A stretch of DNA of 64,000 bases from Episyrphus balteatus (taxonomy: Eukaryota > Arthropoda > Insecta > Diptera > Syrphidae). The stretch spans positions 65,574,437 through 65,638,436 of the forward strand of contig NC_079134.1 of the NCBI RefSeq assembly GCF_945859705.1, written 5' to 3'. The position numbers and the translations under genes were made by a program. Positions 22,444 to 33,736 of this stretch are shown here, piece after piece; the stretch's first letter is position 1, and each line of letters begins with the position of its first letter. The notes beneath the pieces were generated by a model, which saw only the letters and a list, made by a program, of their open reading frames with translations, ran no database searches and was not told the origin of the DNA.

Positions 22444-23341
22444 GGAATGGCAGTCCGACTGCCACAGTCGCCTAAAAAATGATTTTCAGTGATATTATTT
22501 ATTCTTTGATTTTTTGGTTTTGGTTGATTCGTTTGGGTTGACTCCCAAACTCTTTTTTGGAAAGTTCCTCTCGGTTGGGACTGATTTGGATTAAATTTTG
22601 AACTATTAGGATTATTCCTCTGATTTTGAGGATGAGGATATTTCGTCGGCTGTTGATAACTATTAGGGTTATTCTGTTGATTTTGATGATGAGGGTAATT
22701 TGTTGCCTGCCGATAGATTTGTGTGGAAGGATCAACTTCCATTGGTTCAGCTTTACTTAAGGCAAAATTATTTGGCCTTGAACTAGTTTCCCTTTTAGGG
22801 TATCTCAGTGTGTTAAAATTTTGGTGAGTCTTATGATTTTGGGAATAATTTTTATTGTTATAATTATTGTTGTTATTATTTTTATTTTTATAGGAGTAAT
22901 ATATACTCGTAAAAAGAGCTCTTTGCTCATTAGAATCTATGTCTTGGGCTGCTGCCAAGACATTAGAGAGATCTACCGGTGACATCGAATGTATGCTATT
23001 CGACAATGGGGGATTTAACCCCGTTATGTTATCTTGTTTGGCAGTATTGTTAATGCTGCGAAAAATTTCCTACTTCCTATTTTGTGCAATGACATACAAT
23101 TGTAAGCAGCTTCTCGCCAGCTTACATATGTCGTGTGTTTACCCGAAAACTCTGGAAGAGACTTTATTACGTCTAAGGTCTCCTCACATTTAATTTGCTC
23201 ATCTATTTTTTATGTTTCGTATTCAAGGACTTGGTCCTTTTTAGTCTATAGCTCTTGTTTGAGTCTGTTTATTTCATCAATAAGTGGTGCGGTCGAAGTC
23301 GCAATAAGTTGAGTGATTAACTCAACAGTAAGGTCGGGCAT
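22437..23341 (-). pseudogene. Gypsy gag, broken
   Basis: The frame starts at an ATG at 23341 on the minus strand (MPDLTVELITQLIATSTAPL) and is interrupted by stops in the first third. An open block at 22437-23006 covers the C-terminal part. It is rich in Asn, Gln and Pro, has a repeated YQQPTKYPHPQNQ-like unit, and no CCHC zinc knuckle. It ends with FLGDCGSRTAIPL, like the conserved C-terminal hydrophobic motif of errantivirus Gag. Gag would form the particle core. Confidence 0.75.
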
Positions 23342-23539
23342 TGTGAGTTTTTTAACCTTATAGATTATAGGTTTAGACACTTTAAGTTTGGAGAATTTAT
23401 CGATTAAATTCTCCAGTTTTAAATGAGTGGATAATAATAATTTACAATATATTTTTTGTATATATTTACATTTTATATATATATTTCTAAATAATAACTT
23501 ACTATAACATTTGTTGAGCGTAATATTTGTTGATCTTCT

Positions 23540-24165
23540 TCAAAGTTTTTTTCACTTTTAAAATCGTCGTAGAAAATTTATTAATTGATTCGAAAAATCA
23601 TATTTGAAATTTTTGAAAAATTTTCACAGTCATGGTTGGGTTTTTTTATATTTTTTCTTATGTGAATTTTTTCACTTTTAAAATTGTCGTAGAAAATTTA
23701 TTAATTAATTCAAAAAATCATATTTGAAATTTTTTGAAAAATTTTCACAGTGGTTGGGGTTTTTTATATTTTTTTTTTGTTTGAATTCTTTCACTTTTAA
23801 AATTGTCGTAGAAAATTTATTAATTAATTCAAAAAATCATATTTGAAATTTTTTGAAAAATTTTCAGTCACGGTTGGGGTTTTTTATATTCTTTTGTGTG
23901 AATTTTTTCACTTTTAAAATTGTAGAAAATTTATTAATTCAAAAAATCATATTTGAAATTTTTTGAAAAATGTTCACAGTCAAGGTTGGGGTTTTTTTTT
24001 ATATATTTTTGTGTGAATTTTTTCACTTTTAAAATTGTCGTAGAAAATTTATTAATTAATTCAAAAAATCTATTTGAAATTTTTGAAAAATTTTCACGGT
24101 TGGGGTTTTTTTTATATTTTTTTTTTATGTGAATGCTGTCACTTTTAAAACTGTCGTAGGTTTTT
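23540..24165 (-). repeat. Tandem repeat array in gypsy leader (about 118 bp x 5-6)
   Basis: Units begin near TTCACTTTTAAAATTGTCGT at about 23550, 23668, 23788, 23906, 24024 and 24138; the last is partial. Each continues with AGAAAATTTATTAATTAATT, AAAAATCATATTTGAAATTT and GGTTGGGGTTTTTTATA. Units differ by small indels. The array lies between the PBS and gag, the position of the gypsy insulator in Drosophila, but I saw no Su(Hw)-type core (TTGCATACC) inside the units. Confidence 0.9.
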
Positions 24166-24176
24166 TATATTTTATT

Positions 24177-24195
24177 GCAACTAAGTTGGGCGCCA
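24177..24195 (-). promoter_or_regulatory. Gypsy primer binding site (tRNA-Lys type)
   Basis: On the minus strand, directly after the 5' LTR, the sequence reads TGGCGCCCAACTTAGTTGC. TGGCGCCCAAC is the start of primer sites complementary to the 3' end of tRNA-Lys. The first T overlaps the LTR end. Confidence 0.75.
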
Positions 24196-24617
24196 ATTAT
24201 GGATTTACACGATCGTTTGGTTAAAAAAATATATTTTTTAGGGCTTTAGAGCCTTTATTAATTATTATCAACGTTAACGGTCACAAGACCGGAGCTTCAG
24301 AGGATTTCTTAAAGACTAATTTATACAATTCATAATATTATCTACTGAAGCTAAGGAAGCGTATCGAAATGTGTGGGCGAAGCGATTGATGCCCAATTGA
24401 TTGTTTATACTTTTGCGGAATTGCAAAAGGTGTTATGTTGCAGTTGCAACGAAGAAAGAATAATGCTGTGTTGCTTTTGCAACGAAGTATAAAGTATTCT
24501 TTGTGGGGGTGTAGGATACTGTATCTGAAAGATACGAAAAGAATCCAAAAATTAATTTATGGATTACTTATTGCATAGATTGCAATTGGATTAATATGAA
24601 ATGTGGGTGGCATAACT
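24195..24617 (-). repeat. Gypsy 5' LTR
   Basis: Same sequence as the LTR at 14426-14790, in the same orientation, with about 75 additional bases (24398-24475, containing GTTGCAGTTGCAACGAAG). On the minus strand it begins AGTTATGCC and ends CCATAATT. Confidence 0.9.
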
Positions 24618-24621
24618 TGCA

Positions 24622-24895
24622 TAAAAAAAAGTACTTGCTACTAGGCAAATACTTTTAGTAGATACTAAATTCATCCAAGTAAGAAGAAGAGTTTTTTGAC
24701 TTTGGAGACCTAGACAAATAATTTTTTCTGAAAATTTTACCGTGTTATCCAATACAAATTTGTACTCTTTCTTAAATTTGAGTTTTTGGACATCTGTTCG
24801 TGCTATTTTGTGAGTCAAAAGTAAACTAAACAGCAGCATACAAAAATTGAAATCGAGATAACAATTAGAAATGACATGAACATGACGGCTCTTAA
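24622..24895. other. Intronic non-coding stretch
   Basis: Host intron sequence resuming after the gypsy TSD. No gene or repeat was recognised. Confidence 0.4.
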
Positions 24896-25614
24896 GGGCC
24901 CTACCCATAGAATCCGTTGCGTCCGTTCCGTCGCAGTTTTCAACTCACAGCTCGATAAAATACACACGTTCTTATGGGAAGCGACCCATAAGCGACGGAT
25001 CGGAAGGAGACGGACGGATTCGACGGAAGAAGTAGCCCAACTTTCTACTTTTTCATCCGTCGTATCCTTTGACACTGGTTGTCAACAATAGACCAGTTCA
25101 ATTTTCTGTTTCTGAGTGCACGCCGGGGAATTTCAGAACTAAGAACTGTGTTCTTTTCTTCTCCGATTTTATGAATTCTGAACTTTAATTGTTAATTTGT
25201 GAAGAAAATGTAATAAAAGTAAAATTTAATGATATATCTAATAAATTATATCAATTAAATACTAAAATTCTGTTGTAGAGTTCAATTTTACTATGCCAAA
25301 GTCATATCTACAAATGATAATCTGTTATTAAAAATTGTTTTTAACTGAAGAGCAAGTACCTACATGAAATCTAGTGGAGCATTTTATTTTATTAAAAAAA
25401 AGAACAACAATAATAGTTAAAAAATTCTTACATCAGAACTTCCTTAGTGCACATTCAGCGATAAAATATCGAACACACCTCGGAATTTGAAGTGAGCTGT
25501 CAAAAAGCAATCCGTCGTACGACGTATTCTATGGGTCACCCCTTTCTGTCCCAAACTTCAACTTCAACGGATGGATTGACGGAACGGACGCAACGGATTC
25601 TATGGGTTTGGGCC
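24896..25614. mobile_element. TTAA-flanked MITE, about 720 bp
   Basis: The left end GGGCCCTACCCATAGAATCC and right end (reverse complement) GGCCCAAACCCATAGAATCC continue as GTTGCGTCCGTTCCGTC. Both are flanked by TTAA (24892-24895, 25615-25618). The termini are CpG-rich with repeated TCCGTCG/CGACGGA phrases, unlike the AT-rich surroundings. No transposase is present. TTAA flanks suggest piggyBac-type mobilisation. Confidence 0.85.
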
Positions 25615-25618
25615 TTAA

Positions 25619-26431
25619 CGATTTTGTAAAACAAAAAATGTAATGTGGAAAATTTGAACCGAAATTAACAGTAGGTATTTCCCTTAGAGTCGTTTCTCGT
25701 AAACGACACCACCGATTTCAAAACAAATTTTTGAATAAAAACGTTTTATTGGCGTTTTGGTTTAAGATTTATTTTGTTGAAAAATATCTATATTTAATAT
25801 TTGGTAAGTATAGGTCTCTTACATATAATAGCCAAGGTTCTGGAACCAGTCAAAAACCATGAAAAATCAGTAAAATTACCAGTTTTTCAAAAATCGTTTT
25901 TAATTCAGAGATAATTAGTACGCAATTTTTTAACAACTATTTAAAAATTACTATTCTTAAGCTTTAAAATGCCGTTTCAAACAAAAAGATATCTTCAATA
26001 GATGCACTATAGTAACATGAAAATTAGGTTGAAAGATAAGAAAACCACGCAACTTAAAATTAAATCATCATGGATTTGCTTCCTAACAGTCCTAGAGAAC
26101 ATCCCTACAAAGTTTGAGCAAAATCTAAAAATGAGACAGCAATTCTGATTGAACGATTTCATACGGAATGACATATTATTTTGTAAACGATACTTAAAAA
26201 TTGTTGTAATCGAGAGCGGTGATTTTTTTTTAACTTTCTTATTTGACCTTTTAAAAATGCAGCCCTATACTAGTTTTACAGATTCATCGACTTTCCCTGG
26301 ATTCCGAGGTATAAATCTAATTTTACTCCACTATAATATACCTACTGTTGGCAATTCAAATATGATTCAGAGTTGAAATTATCTCAACAGTTTTGAAACT
26401 TGACATAACTTTAAAAAAAAAACTTATTCAA
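25619..26431. other. Intronic non-coding stretch
   Basis: AT-rich sequence. A 75-codon open frame at 26149-26376 (+) is unrecognised and not supported as a gene. Phrases such as CAAAATCTAAAAATGAGACAG suggest old repeat content. Confidence 0.4.
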
Positions 26432-26766
26432 CCCTATTGTGAGTTTCACGTGAACAAGATTCTACCCGGAAAAATTGTATTGAGTTCCGGGCTAAAAGTT
26501 GTGGTTTGGGTATGATTGACCGCATTTTAAAATCTCGTTCTTAAAATCTCGCATCTTAAAATCTCGCATTACAAATTTTTTATACCGAAATCTCGCAATT
26601 ACAAAATCTCTTTTATCGAAAGCCCGCAACATTAAAATCACGCAAACTTAAATCTCGAAACGTATAACTTATTTATTTAATAAATATTTTATTTCAATGC
26701 GATACATTTCCAGGCGAACAAAATAATTCCGGGTGGAAAACATTCAACGTGAAACTCACCATAGGG
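26432..26766. mobile_element. Short TIR element with rhythmic AAATCTCGC repeats
   Basis: The ends CCCTATTGTGAGTTTCACGT and (reverse complement of the right) CCCTATGGTGAGTTTCACGT are inverted repeats. The interior at about 26525-26665 repeats a 12-16 bp unit on the theme TTAAAATCTCGCA roughly nine times with drift. No ORF. The target duplication is not clear. Confidence 0.7.
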
Positions 26767-26823
26767 CTGATTGTAAAAAATTTACTATTCATTTACAATA
26801 ATGACTTACCAATACATTTTTTG

Positions 26824-27536
26824 CTTAACGAATTTTCCCGTTCATATTGATAACGTTGTTTAAAATCTAACTCTGAGCCCGATAATCGATCTTTATAAAC
26901 TTTTTGGTAATTGATACATAAAAATTCTGCCATTTCGACAAATATTAACAAACATCCATTTTTGAGAAATACCAAGAACTGAGTGCGTCAAAATATGACT
27001 CAAGACTGCTATTCATAAGTTTCATGGCTTCATTGCTGCTGTTTTAAAACAAAAAAGAATATACTACACTGGCCAACAATTTTCAACTTTTTAAATTTTT
27101 CCAGAACCAATTATAATTCTTAGCTACAACAAATTTTATAGATTTGTGTTCAGTAATCTCAAAAATCATATTACTTAACGAATTTTCCCGTTCATATTGA
27201 TAACGTTGTTTAAAATCTAACTCTGAGCCCGATAATCGATCTTTATAAACTTTTTGGTAATTGATACATAAAAATTCTGCCATTTCGACAAATATTAACA
27301 AACATCCATTTTTGAGAAATACCAAGAACTGATTGCGTCAAAATATGACTCAAGACTGCTATTCATAACTTTCATGGCTTCATTGCTGCTGTTTTAAAAC
27401 AAAAAGTATATACTACACTGGCCAACAATTTTCAACTTTTTAAAATTTTCCAGAACGAATTAATTCTTAGCTACAACAAATTCTTCTAAGCTTCAACAAA
27501 TTTTATAGATTTGTGTTCAGTTATCTCAAAAATCAT
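26824..27536. repeat. Direct tandem duplication, unit about 355 bp
   Basis: The segment starting CTTAACGAATTTTCCCGTTC near 26823 recurs starting near 27175 with very few differences. It includes CTCTGAGCCCGATAATCGAT, CTATTCATAA..TTTCATGGC and CACTGGCCAACAATTTTCAA. Each unit carries the same open frame of about 50 codons on the minus strand (MVFLKNGCLLIFVEMAEF), which is unrecognised. The second unit has a small local duplication near 27475. Confidence 0.85.
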
Positions 27537-27540
27537 ATTG

Positions 27541-27881
27541 GCTTCATTCTAGCAGCTCTAGGTTTTGAAATAATTAATTTTTCATGTTTGCGGGAATATT
27601 CATACTAATTTTTAAGTTTTCCTTATTAGTCCAGTCAAAGCGTCATTTGACCTTGCGCACAGAGGCACTGTCAATTTTTATTTCATGGATCGATAGGGGT
27701 ATATTTAGAAGTCTTAAACCCAATTTCTCACCACCTGATCGAAACCACCCACTTATTATTTAAACAAATAAAAAGTAAATAATATTAAGTCGAAATCGTT
27801 TTTTTGTTTATCAAACTCTTGCCTTATTATTTTGCAAACGGTGCAAGTATTGGCTAACAAAATAAAATACTTTTGTAGTCC
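27541..27881. other. Intronic non-coding stretch
   Basis: No gene or repeat boundary was recognised in this AT-rich segment. Confidence 0.4.
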
Positions 27882-29380
27882 TTTAAGGGCGATTTTCTTC
27901 ACTATTGCTCAACTTGAAGCAAACTCGAGAGTTGGCGAACTTGAGAGTTGATATCAACTCTAAGGTTGAAACAAAAGTTGAACATTTGTTTTCTTCACTT
28001 TTTTTTCTCAACTTCCAGTTTGAAAAATATCCCTGGGATATTTGTGACAGTTTATACTAATACTGTCAGTTTCAAATTTAAAAAACAATCTAGTATGTCA
28101 TTTTAAATTGAAGTTCTCTATTTCTAGTGCAATTTTTTTTTTGTCAAAATGTCAAATTCTTTTCAGTAATAAATTTAAATGCATTTTGCTTTGCTTTTTT
28201 TCTGCAAAAATGAATTTCAAAGGAATATTTTGTGTAAAAGTGTGTGTGTATGTGTGTGTGTGCGCGCAAGAGTGATGTTGTCGGAATGTAAAAAAAAAAA
28301 TCGGTGGAAAATGTATATGAAAATTCTTTAATGAATAATAATATTCTGCGATTGGAAAATATATTTCCATAATGGCGAATTCCTTTCAATGCAAAAATCG
28401 AATTTTCGACGATCTCGAAGCGAATTTTTTCTGAAAATCATGTTCCATAGAAAAAAAATTCGCCTCAAACGAAGCAGAATTCGAATTTTTTTTAATCCCT
28501 CTTTTTTGAGAGATTTACACGGATTTGCACACACACTTGGAACATTTGACATTTCTCAAACGTCAAGCTGAAAGATTCCTTCGTGTTGTTTGTTTATCTG
28601 AGAATAATAAATTCAAATAATGAGTAAATTATAATCGAATATCTTGTTTTTATTGCGCAAAAATATGAAATAAATAGAAAAAACAATGTGCGATCAAAAT
28701 ATAATTTTTCTTGGCATAGGTAGTTCTTGTGAAAAAGTCAAATTACTGTGACTTTTCTTCTCGTGATTCTCTTAAGGAAATTTTTTCTTTGTAAAACCAC
28801 AGTATACGTCCAAAAGAAAGAAATATTTACTTCATCTTCACTCAGATCTTAATAATATCTGCAATTTCCTATTGATTTGGAATAAATTGAATTAATACTA
28901 CCGAAGAAAATAAACAAAATTATTGATCAAAGGAATCTCTGGTTTTATTTTTCAGAAATTGTTTTGATTTCAGCTTGACGTTCGTGTAAGAATTGTTGTC
29001 AAATGACACACACACAATCGCAAAAAGAATTCGGTTTGTTTTCATGTTCCTTTTTAACACCAAAAATTCGAATTTTTCTAGGCGATTCTAAAAATTGAAA
29101 GGAATTCGACATAAGTTTAATTCTCAATTTGTCACAGCAATAAAAAAGTTTTTGCCACGATTTAGCATCAAAAAAATATGACATTTCACAGAAAACTCTC
29201 AGGTTTGCTCCCTCAACTTCTATTATTTTCGGAAGTTGAGCAAACCAGAAGTTGACCAACTCGAGAGTTGAGAATCTAAAGTTGAAACTGTCAACTTTGA
29301 GTGAAGAAAAACAAAATCACAAGTTGAGAATAAAAATCCTCAAGTTGACTTCAACTTTTAGTGAAGAAAACGGCTCTAAA
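27882..29380. mobile_element. AACTTGAG fold-back element, 1.5 kb
   Basis: The ends TTTAAGGGCGATTTTCTTCA and (reverse complement) TTTAGAGCCGTTTTCTTCAC match. Inside each end the motif AAGTTGA/TCAACTT recurs many times in both orientations (for example CTCGAGAGTTGGCGAAC and AACTCGAGAGTTGAGAA), making the termini internally repetitive. GTGAAGAAAA/TTTTCTTCAC occurs repeatedly. The central part (28.1-29.0 kb) has no recognised gene and a GT-rich microsatellite near 28240-28262. Confidence 0.75.
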
Positions 29381-29646
29381 TTATCTACAATTAAAAAAAA
29401 AAATTAGCTCTCTACGACCCACACGAGCCGAGAAATTATTTTTTTAACAAAGTTCCAAATGACCAACGAAAAACATGAGACAAATTGTCTTATAACAAGA
29501 AACAATGAAAACAACCCCTCTCATTGAGAACTATTATTCGACTTATAAAAAAGGGAATTTTTTTTAAATTTTCTTATGGATTAATGCTTTCTTAAAATTA
29601 TAATTTCTCGGCTCGTGTATTCACGTATTTGGTATTTTATTCTTAA

Positions 29647-30490
29647 GAGGGGGTATCCCGTCACATAAACGGCTCAATGCGTTGCAACGTTTATAAATGG
29701 ATGGATAACTTTCGCATTTGTAAAGATAATCCAATAAATAAATTTTATTATTAATTTAATAAACAGTATAATTATAAATTCTAAATTTGAGCAATTGTAA
29801 ATTAGAGAGCATAAAAAGCGACAATTTTAGTCGTTGTTTTAGTACGACCTATTAATTTTGTGTTTGTTTCTTACTCAGACTAAAAATTTTATTTTTCTTA
29901 ATACTATTTTGGATTGAGATTGAATCAATCTAAGGAGTAAAGCTATTTTGAAAAACTAAAATTTTGTTTCCTATAGAAAAAAATGAATCGGAACTTATGT
30001 TATTTTTCTTGACCTTGCAATATTTGGACAGGTGTAACTTCTGCATACATCAATATAATTCATTAAAATAAAAAGTTTTAAGAAGCTCAACTCAAATATT
30101 TTTTTTTTTTCAAAAAAAAAATATCAAATTTTAAGGTATCAAACAAAGAAAAATGTTCAAAAAGGAGTTTTTATATTTACTTTTTCAGAAATCATAATTT
30201 AAATATTTTTTTCAGAAGTTGCACCTGTCCAAACATTGCAAGGTCAAGAAAAATAACATAAGTTCCGATTAATTTTTTTCTATAAAAACAAAATTTTAGT
30301 TTTTCAAAATAGCTTTACTCCTTAGATTGATTAAATCTCAATCCAAAATAGTATTAAGTATCAATCCAAATGTTTATTAACTAAATAATAAAATTTATTT
30401 CATTCGGTTATCTTTACAAATGCGAAAGTTATCCACCAATTTATAAACGTTGTAACGCGTTGAACCGTTTATGTGACGGGACACCCCCTC
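29647..30490. mobile_element. TTAA-flanked fold-back element, 844 bp
   Basis: Arms start GAGGGGGTATCCCGTCACAT on the left and GAGGGGGTGTCCCGTCACAT on the right in reverse complement, flanked by TTAA at 29643-29646 and 30491-30494. The palindrome continues far inward: GACCTTGCAATATTTGGACAG near 30011 pairs with CTGTCCAAACATTGCAAGGTC near 30224. Almost the whole element folds back, with a loop near 30100-30200. Confidence 0.85.
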
Positions 30491-31199
30491 TTAATAAAAA
30501 GGAGTTTAAGGAGTTTAGTCATTGTAAAACATGGAAAAAATCGCATAGAGCTGAAAACTTGCAAAGAGTATTAAAACATCGATAAAAGTAAAAGGTCAAA
30601 AATCCCATGTGTGCATAAATAATTATTCAAGGTTAGGTTAGGTTGAACGGGTTGATAATCCGACAAGTCGAATCATCGCACTCGGATCTCGATAGATCCA
30701 TTGTGATCCCCAGGGTTAGGGTGGGAAGGAACTTGGATGGGTGAGGGAAGGATTCATTGGAAATTTGGTGTTTGTGGTATATGCCTCCCTGAACCATCCT
30801 GAAACTTGGATGAATTTCATAATGTTTTTTAGTGGCAAGGACGAGACGTCATCTAACTCATTGAAGAAGTAATCTCCAAGAGTTGCTTTCCTGCTTTTTT
30901 GCTAAACTGGGGCATTAGCAAAGGAAGTGGTATGAGCCCTCTTCTGCCTCTTCGTCTTGACACCCTCTACATAAGTCTGATGAGATAATACCCATTCTAC
31001 TCATGTGGGTTCCCATTGAGTTGTGATCTGTAAGGACAGTGATCTAAAGGGACAATTGAGGCTCCTTAGCTTAAGTATGGTTTCGGCTTTGTTCTTAGAA
31101 AGGATCGGCTACAGATTTCTGGAAACTCGACAGGTTTCGAGATCTGACCATCTGTCGTTTGCAGAGTTTAAGAAGCTTTGCTTTAGTCAGCTTTATTCG

Positions 31200-31376
31200 T
31201 GCACCATTGGCATAAGCACCCATGAAACGGTTTGGCACGAATCAAGGGTTGATGCTGTTTTGGCCAGTTCATCAACCCTTTCATTCCCCTGTATATCACG
31301 ATGTCCTGGGACCCATCGAAGAGTAACTATGTTCGTCTTGCTTGGGGAGTGTATTTCGACATTGGTCAACTAGTTT
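31200..31376 (-). pseudogene. LOA-like RNase H domain fragment
   Basis: The minus-strand frame reads NVEIHSPSKTNIVTLR followed by WVPGHRDIQGNERVDELAK, the C-terminal signature of RNase H with the conserved His and Asp. About 25 further residues follow before a stop. Downstream, near 30910-30990, a CRGC..HFLC-type cysteine/histidine motif of the same element can be read with a stop inside it. Confidence 0.82.
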
Positions 31377-31384
31377 GAACTTCG

Positions 31385-32260
31385 TGACTTGGCATAGGTG
31401 GTTCGGTTTTAACATGCATTTTTGCTGATTTTGAAGAGATCCCAATCAGCTGGGTTGTTGCTGTTTTTAGCTCTGTTGTAAAGCCTTTTAGAATTTTGCC
31501 TAAAAACGGAAAGCTCGTTTGACCACCATACGGGGTTGAGCTTTTTTTTAGCCTTGGGCAAGGGGCAAGACCTTTCGTACGCATTGATTATGTCTGATGT
31601 GATTTCATTTACAAGTTTTTCTATAGCTGAGCTGTTTAACAGAGGTTGTCTAACATATTATCCCAATGATGAGGCCTTAATTTTATTTTGTCACATTAAG
31701 TACTTCCTTTCTATTTCTTGTAATGAAGGTAAGTTCATTACCTCTATTATGTATCACCATATTGTTTTTAATAATAAATTCAAAAAGTGACTCTCCTCTT
31801 GTGTTTATGTGTGTGCTGCCCCATTGCAGATGGTGGGCGTTTGAATCACAGCCTGCCAGAAGATCCCAACCTTTCTTACCGACTTCTGCTACCAACTCGG
31901 TAAACGCAATTGATGGTGGAGGGTCCAGTGTATCACCGGCGGATGTTATGATCAGGGGCTTAGCCCCGTCTCCTTCACATTTGACCGTTGTCATATCTGC
32001 GCTACAATGGGGGGATAGAAGGGAAAAGATTTAAGATTTTTTTCGCTGCTATACATGTGCGATAGTAAGCTTCTGTAGTCCCTTTTTTACTATAAATCGT
32101 GAAATCTTTGGATTTGAGTCCGCAGATAATACCGCTGTTGATCCACGGCTCTTATACCAGGGCAATGTCTATGTTATTATTTGACAGAAATGAGGTTAGG
32201 GTGGCAGATGCCAACTTGCTGTGTTGCAGATTGAGTTGCAACACTTTCATAGTTATGTTT
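31385..32260 (-). pseudogene. LOA-like endonuclease domain remnant
   Basis: Blocks in shifting frames include SNNNIDIALV and EPWINSG near the start, then LLAGCDSNAHHLQWGSTHI and NTRGESLFEFI (31683-31994), the signature of the apurinic-type endonuclease in R1/LOA/I-like elements (usual form GDFNAHH..WGS). A following linker (NPVWWSNEL, near 31520) normally leads into the RT, but here the next recognisable sequence is RNase H. Confidence 0.8.
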
Positions 32261-32390
32261 TTTAATTATTGTTTGTTGTTTTTCTGCAAGTTGGCTGCCG
32301 TTACCGGTCTCACCTTAACCGCATTTATGCCAAATCCCAGAAGGAAGTCTAGTGATGGTAGCATAGCCATAGTTTCATGGTTGAGCATAA

Positions 32391-33736
32391 TTATTGCTTC
32401 CCGACCTGTTTTCGTAGGTGTCTCCATTTGCATGACCTTCCAATCTGCACTGGGGAGGCTTGGGTTTTGTGCCTTAGGTACCTTTCAAAGGTGGTCTTGT
32501 CGATATTGGGGTCCGGTATGTTAATACGGACTTTGGGTCTGGTTGGAAGGTCATCTTTGATAGCAACACTAAGCGTTACTCCTTCCAATAACCCCTCCAT
32601 GCAGCCCACTTTATCTTTGAGCCACTTCAGAGTAGGTTCACCGTAACAGGCAAGAACCTTAAAGCCTTTGATTGTCGATAATGGCCCGTAGGTTACAACA
32701 AACCTGTGGAAGCAAGTATCTCTTCGTTAACGAATTCGAGAAGTTTAACCTCCACTTGAGACCACTGTTCATTGGTTAGTTTTCCTTCTAAGCTCCCTGC
32801 ATTTATAACTGCCACCTGAATGTTCCCTGGCGTTTGTGCACTGTTTGCCGACTTGTATTTCTTGGGGGGAGATGTTTTTGGAGACAACGCGACGTGTCGT
32901 TTTGCCTGCCTCTCTTTTGGCGACTGCTTTCGCGAGCATCGTGAACCCTAGAGTGTCTGGGACCGTTTACCGGTACTACCCTTGGGTTGCTGGCTGCAGC
33001 TGCCTTTGAGGTGAAGGCGCGCTGATGTTCTTTTTTGTTTTCAATTTATCTTACTTTTGTGTCGATTGGAGCTTCGTAGTTTGTTTCAGACTTCGCAAGA
33101 AGTTTTCGGGCCCAGCTTAGTCGTTTTCAATCTCTAAAACACAGTTTCTTCGGGTCCCCACTGCCATATCTTCGTACGGCTCTCCTCGCATTTTCGATCT
33201 TTTTGAGATCTGGAGTAAGATCCCCTGCCTTATTCTGTTTGCTTAGATGCAGCATTCCTTCATGAGTCGATCTAGGCCCTTTTGAGCATTGCTGTTTAGG
33301 TCCGGTGTTTATCAGCACCTTTTAGGAGTCTGAGCCATCCTCGGAGACTTTGGTAGGTTTACTTTTCAAGGTTCACTGTCAAGGACAGGGTTTTGGCCAA
33401 AGTTTTGTCTAGTGGGTAGTCAATGTCCATGTCTTTCGCAGGATTTTCCGCCACTGTGACATCTGCGTCCGAGCTGTCTGAACTGGGCAGGGATTGAAAG
33501 CCGTCGTCATTGAGAATACGATTCTCTTCATCCGAAGACATCTCTCCCCCTCCAGTTCCGTCCTCAGAGTTGGTAAGGTTCATGAGATATTCAGAAAATA
33601 CCTCATCAACCCCACCGGCAGTAGGCCTGCTACAGGATGGAGCGCCATTAGTTCCTTGTTGTTTTTGTTTGTTGTCACTGGCGTTTTACTCAAAACCAAG
33701 ACCTCGTCGGTAGCCATGACCTCGTCTGACATTTAA
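32391..33736 (-). pseudogene. LOA-like ORF1 (Gag-like) remnant
   Basis: Minus-strand blocks start at an ATG near 33734 (MSDEVMATDEVLVLSK), continue in another frame with an acidic Ser-rich N-terminus (EMSSDEENRI), then a basic middle part (KKIENARRAVRRYG). Near 32700-32890 they read IQVAVINAGSLEGKLTNEQW and near 32391-32609 GVTLSVAIKDDLPTRPKVRI. This layout fits the Gag-like ORF1 of LOA elements. At least three frame breaks are present. The phrase EGVTLSVAIKDD and its context may be a small nucleic-acid-binding fold, which is an inference. Confidence 0.6.

Larger units (their letters stand above)
14426..24617 (-). mobile_element. Gypsy/errantivirus-like LTR retrotransposon, degenerate
   Basis: The provirus lies on the minus strand. 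Its 3' LTR is at 14426-14790 and its 5' LTR at 24195-24617, flanked by TGCA on both sides (14422-14425, 24618-24621), a 4-bp duplication usual for errantiviruses. In transcription order it has a PBS, a leader with six tandem repeats, gag, protease, RT, RNase H, integrase, an env remnant and a polypurine tract. All genes carry stops or frameshifts. A non-LTR element splits RT from RNase H, and about 0.8 kb of foreign DNA splits integrase. It is a fossil provirus antisense to the host gene. Confidence 0.92.

Noticed and set aside
23540..24165. CRISPR array or satellite DNA
   Set aside because: The units are adjacent without spacers, sit exactly in a gypsy leader, and the genome is eukaryotic; a tandem leader array explains them.
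24815..25091. Open frames on both strands at the TTAA-flanked MITE as genes
   Set aside because: They arise from the CpG-rich inverted terminal sequence and have no family resemblance.
28240..28262. GT microsatellite as a functional element
   Set aside because: A short simple repeat in the centre of a fold-back element, without further signal.
30630..30655. GGTTAGGTTAGGTTG as insect telomeric TTAGG repeats
   Set aside because: Only about two units, lying in the 3' region of a LOA-like element; no array.
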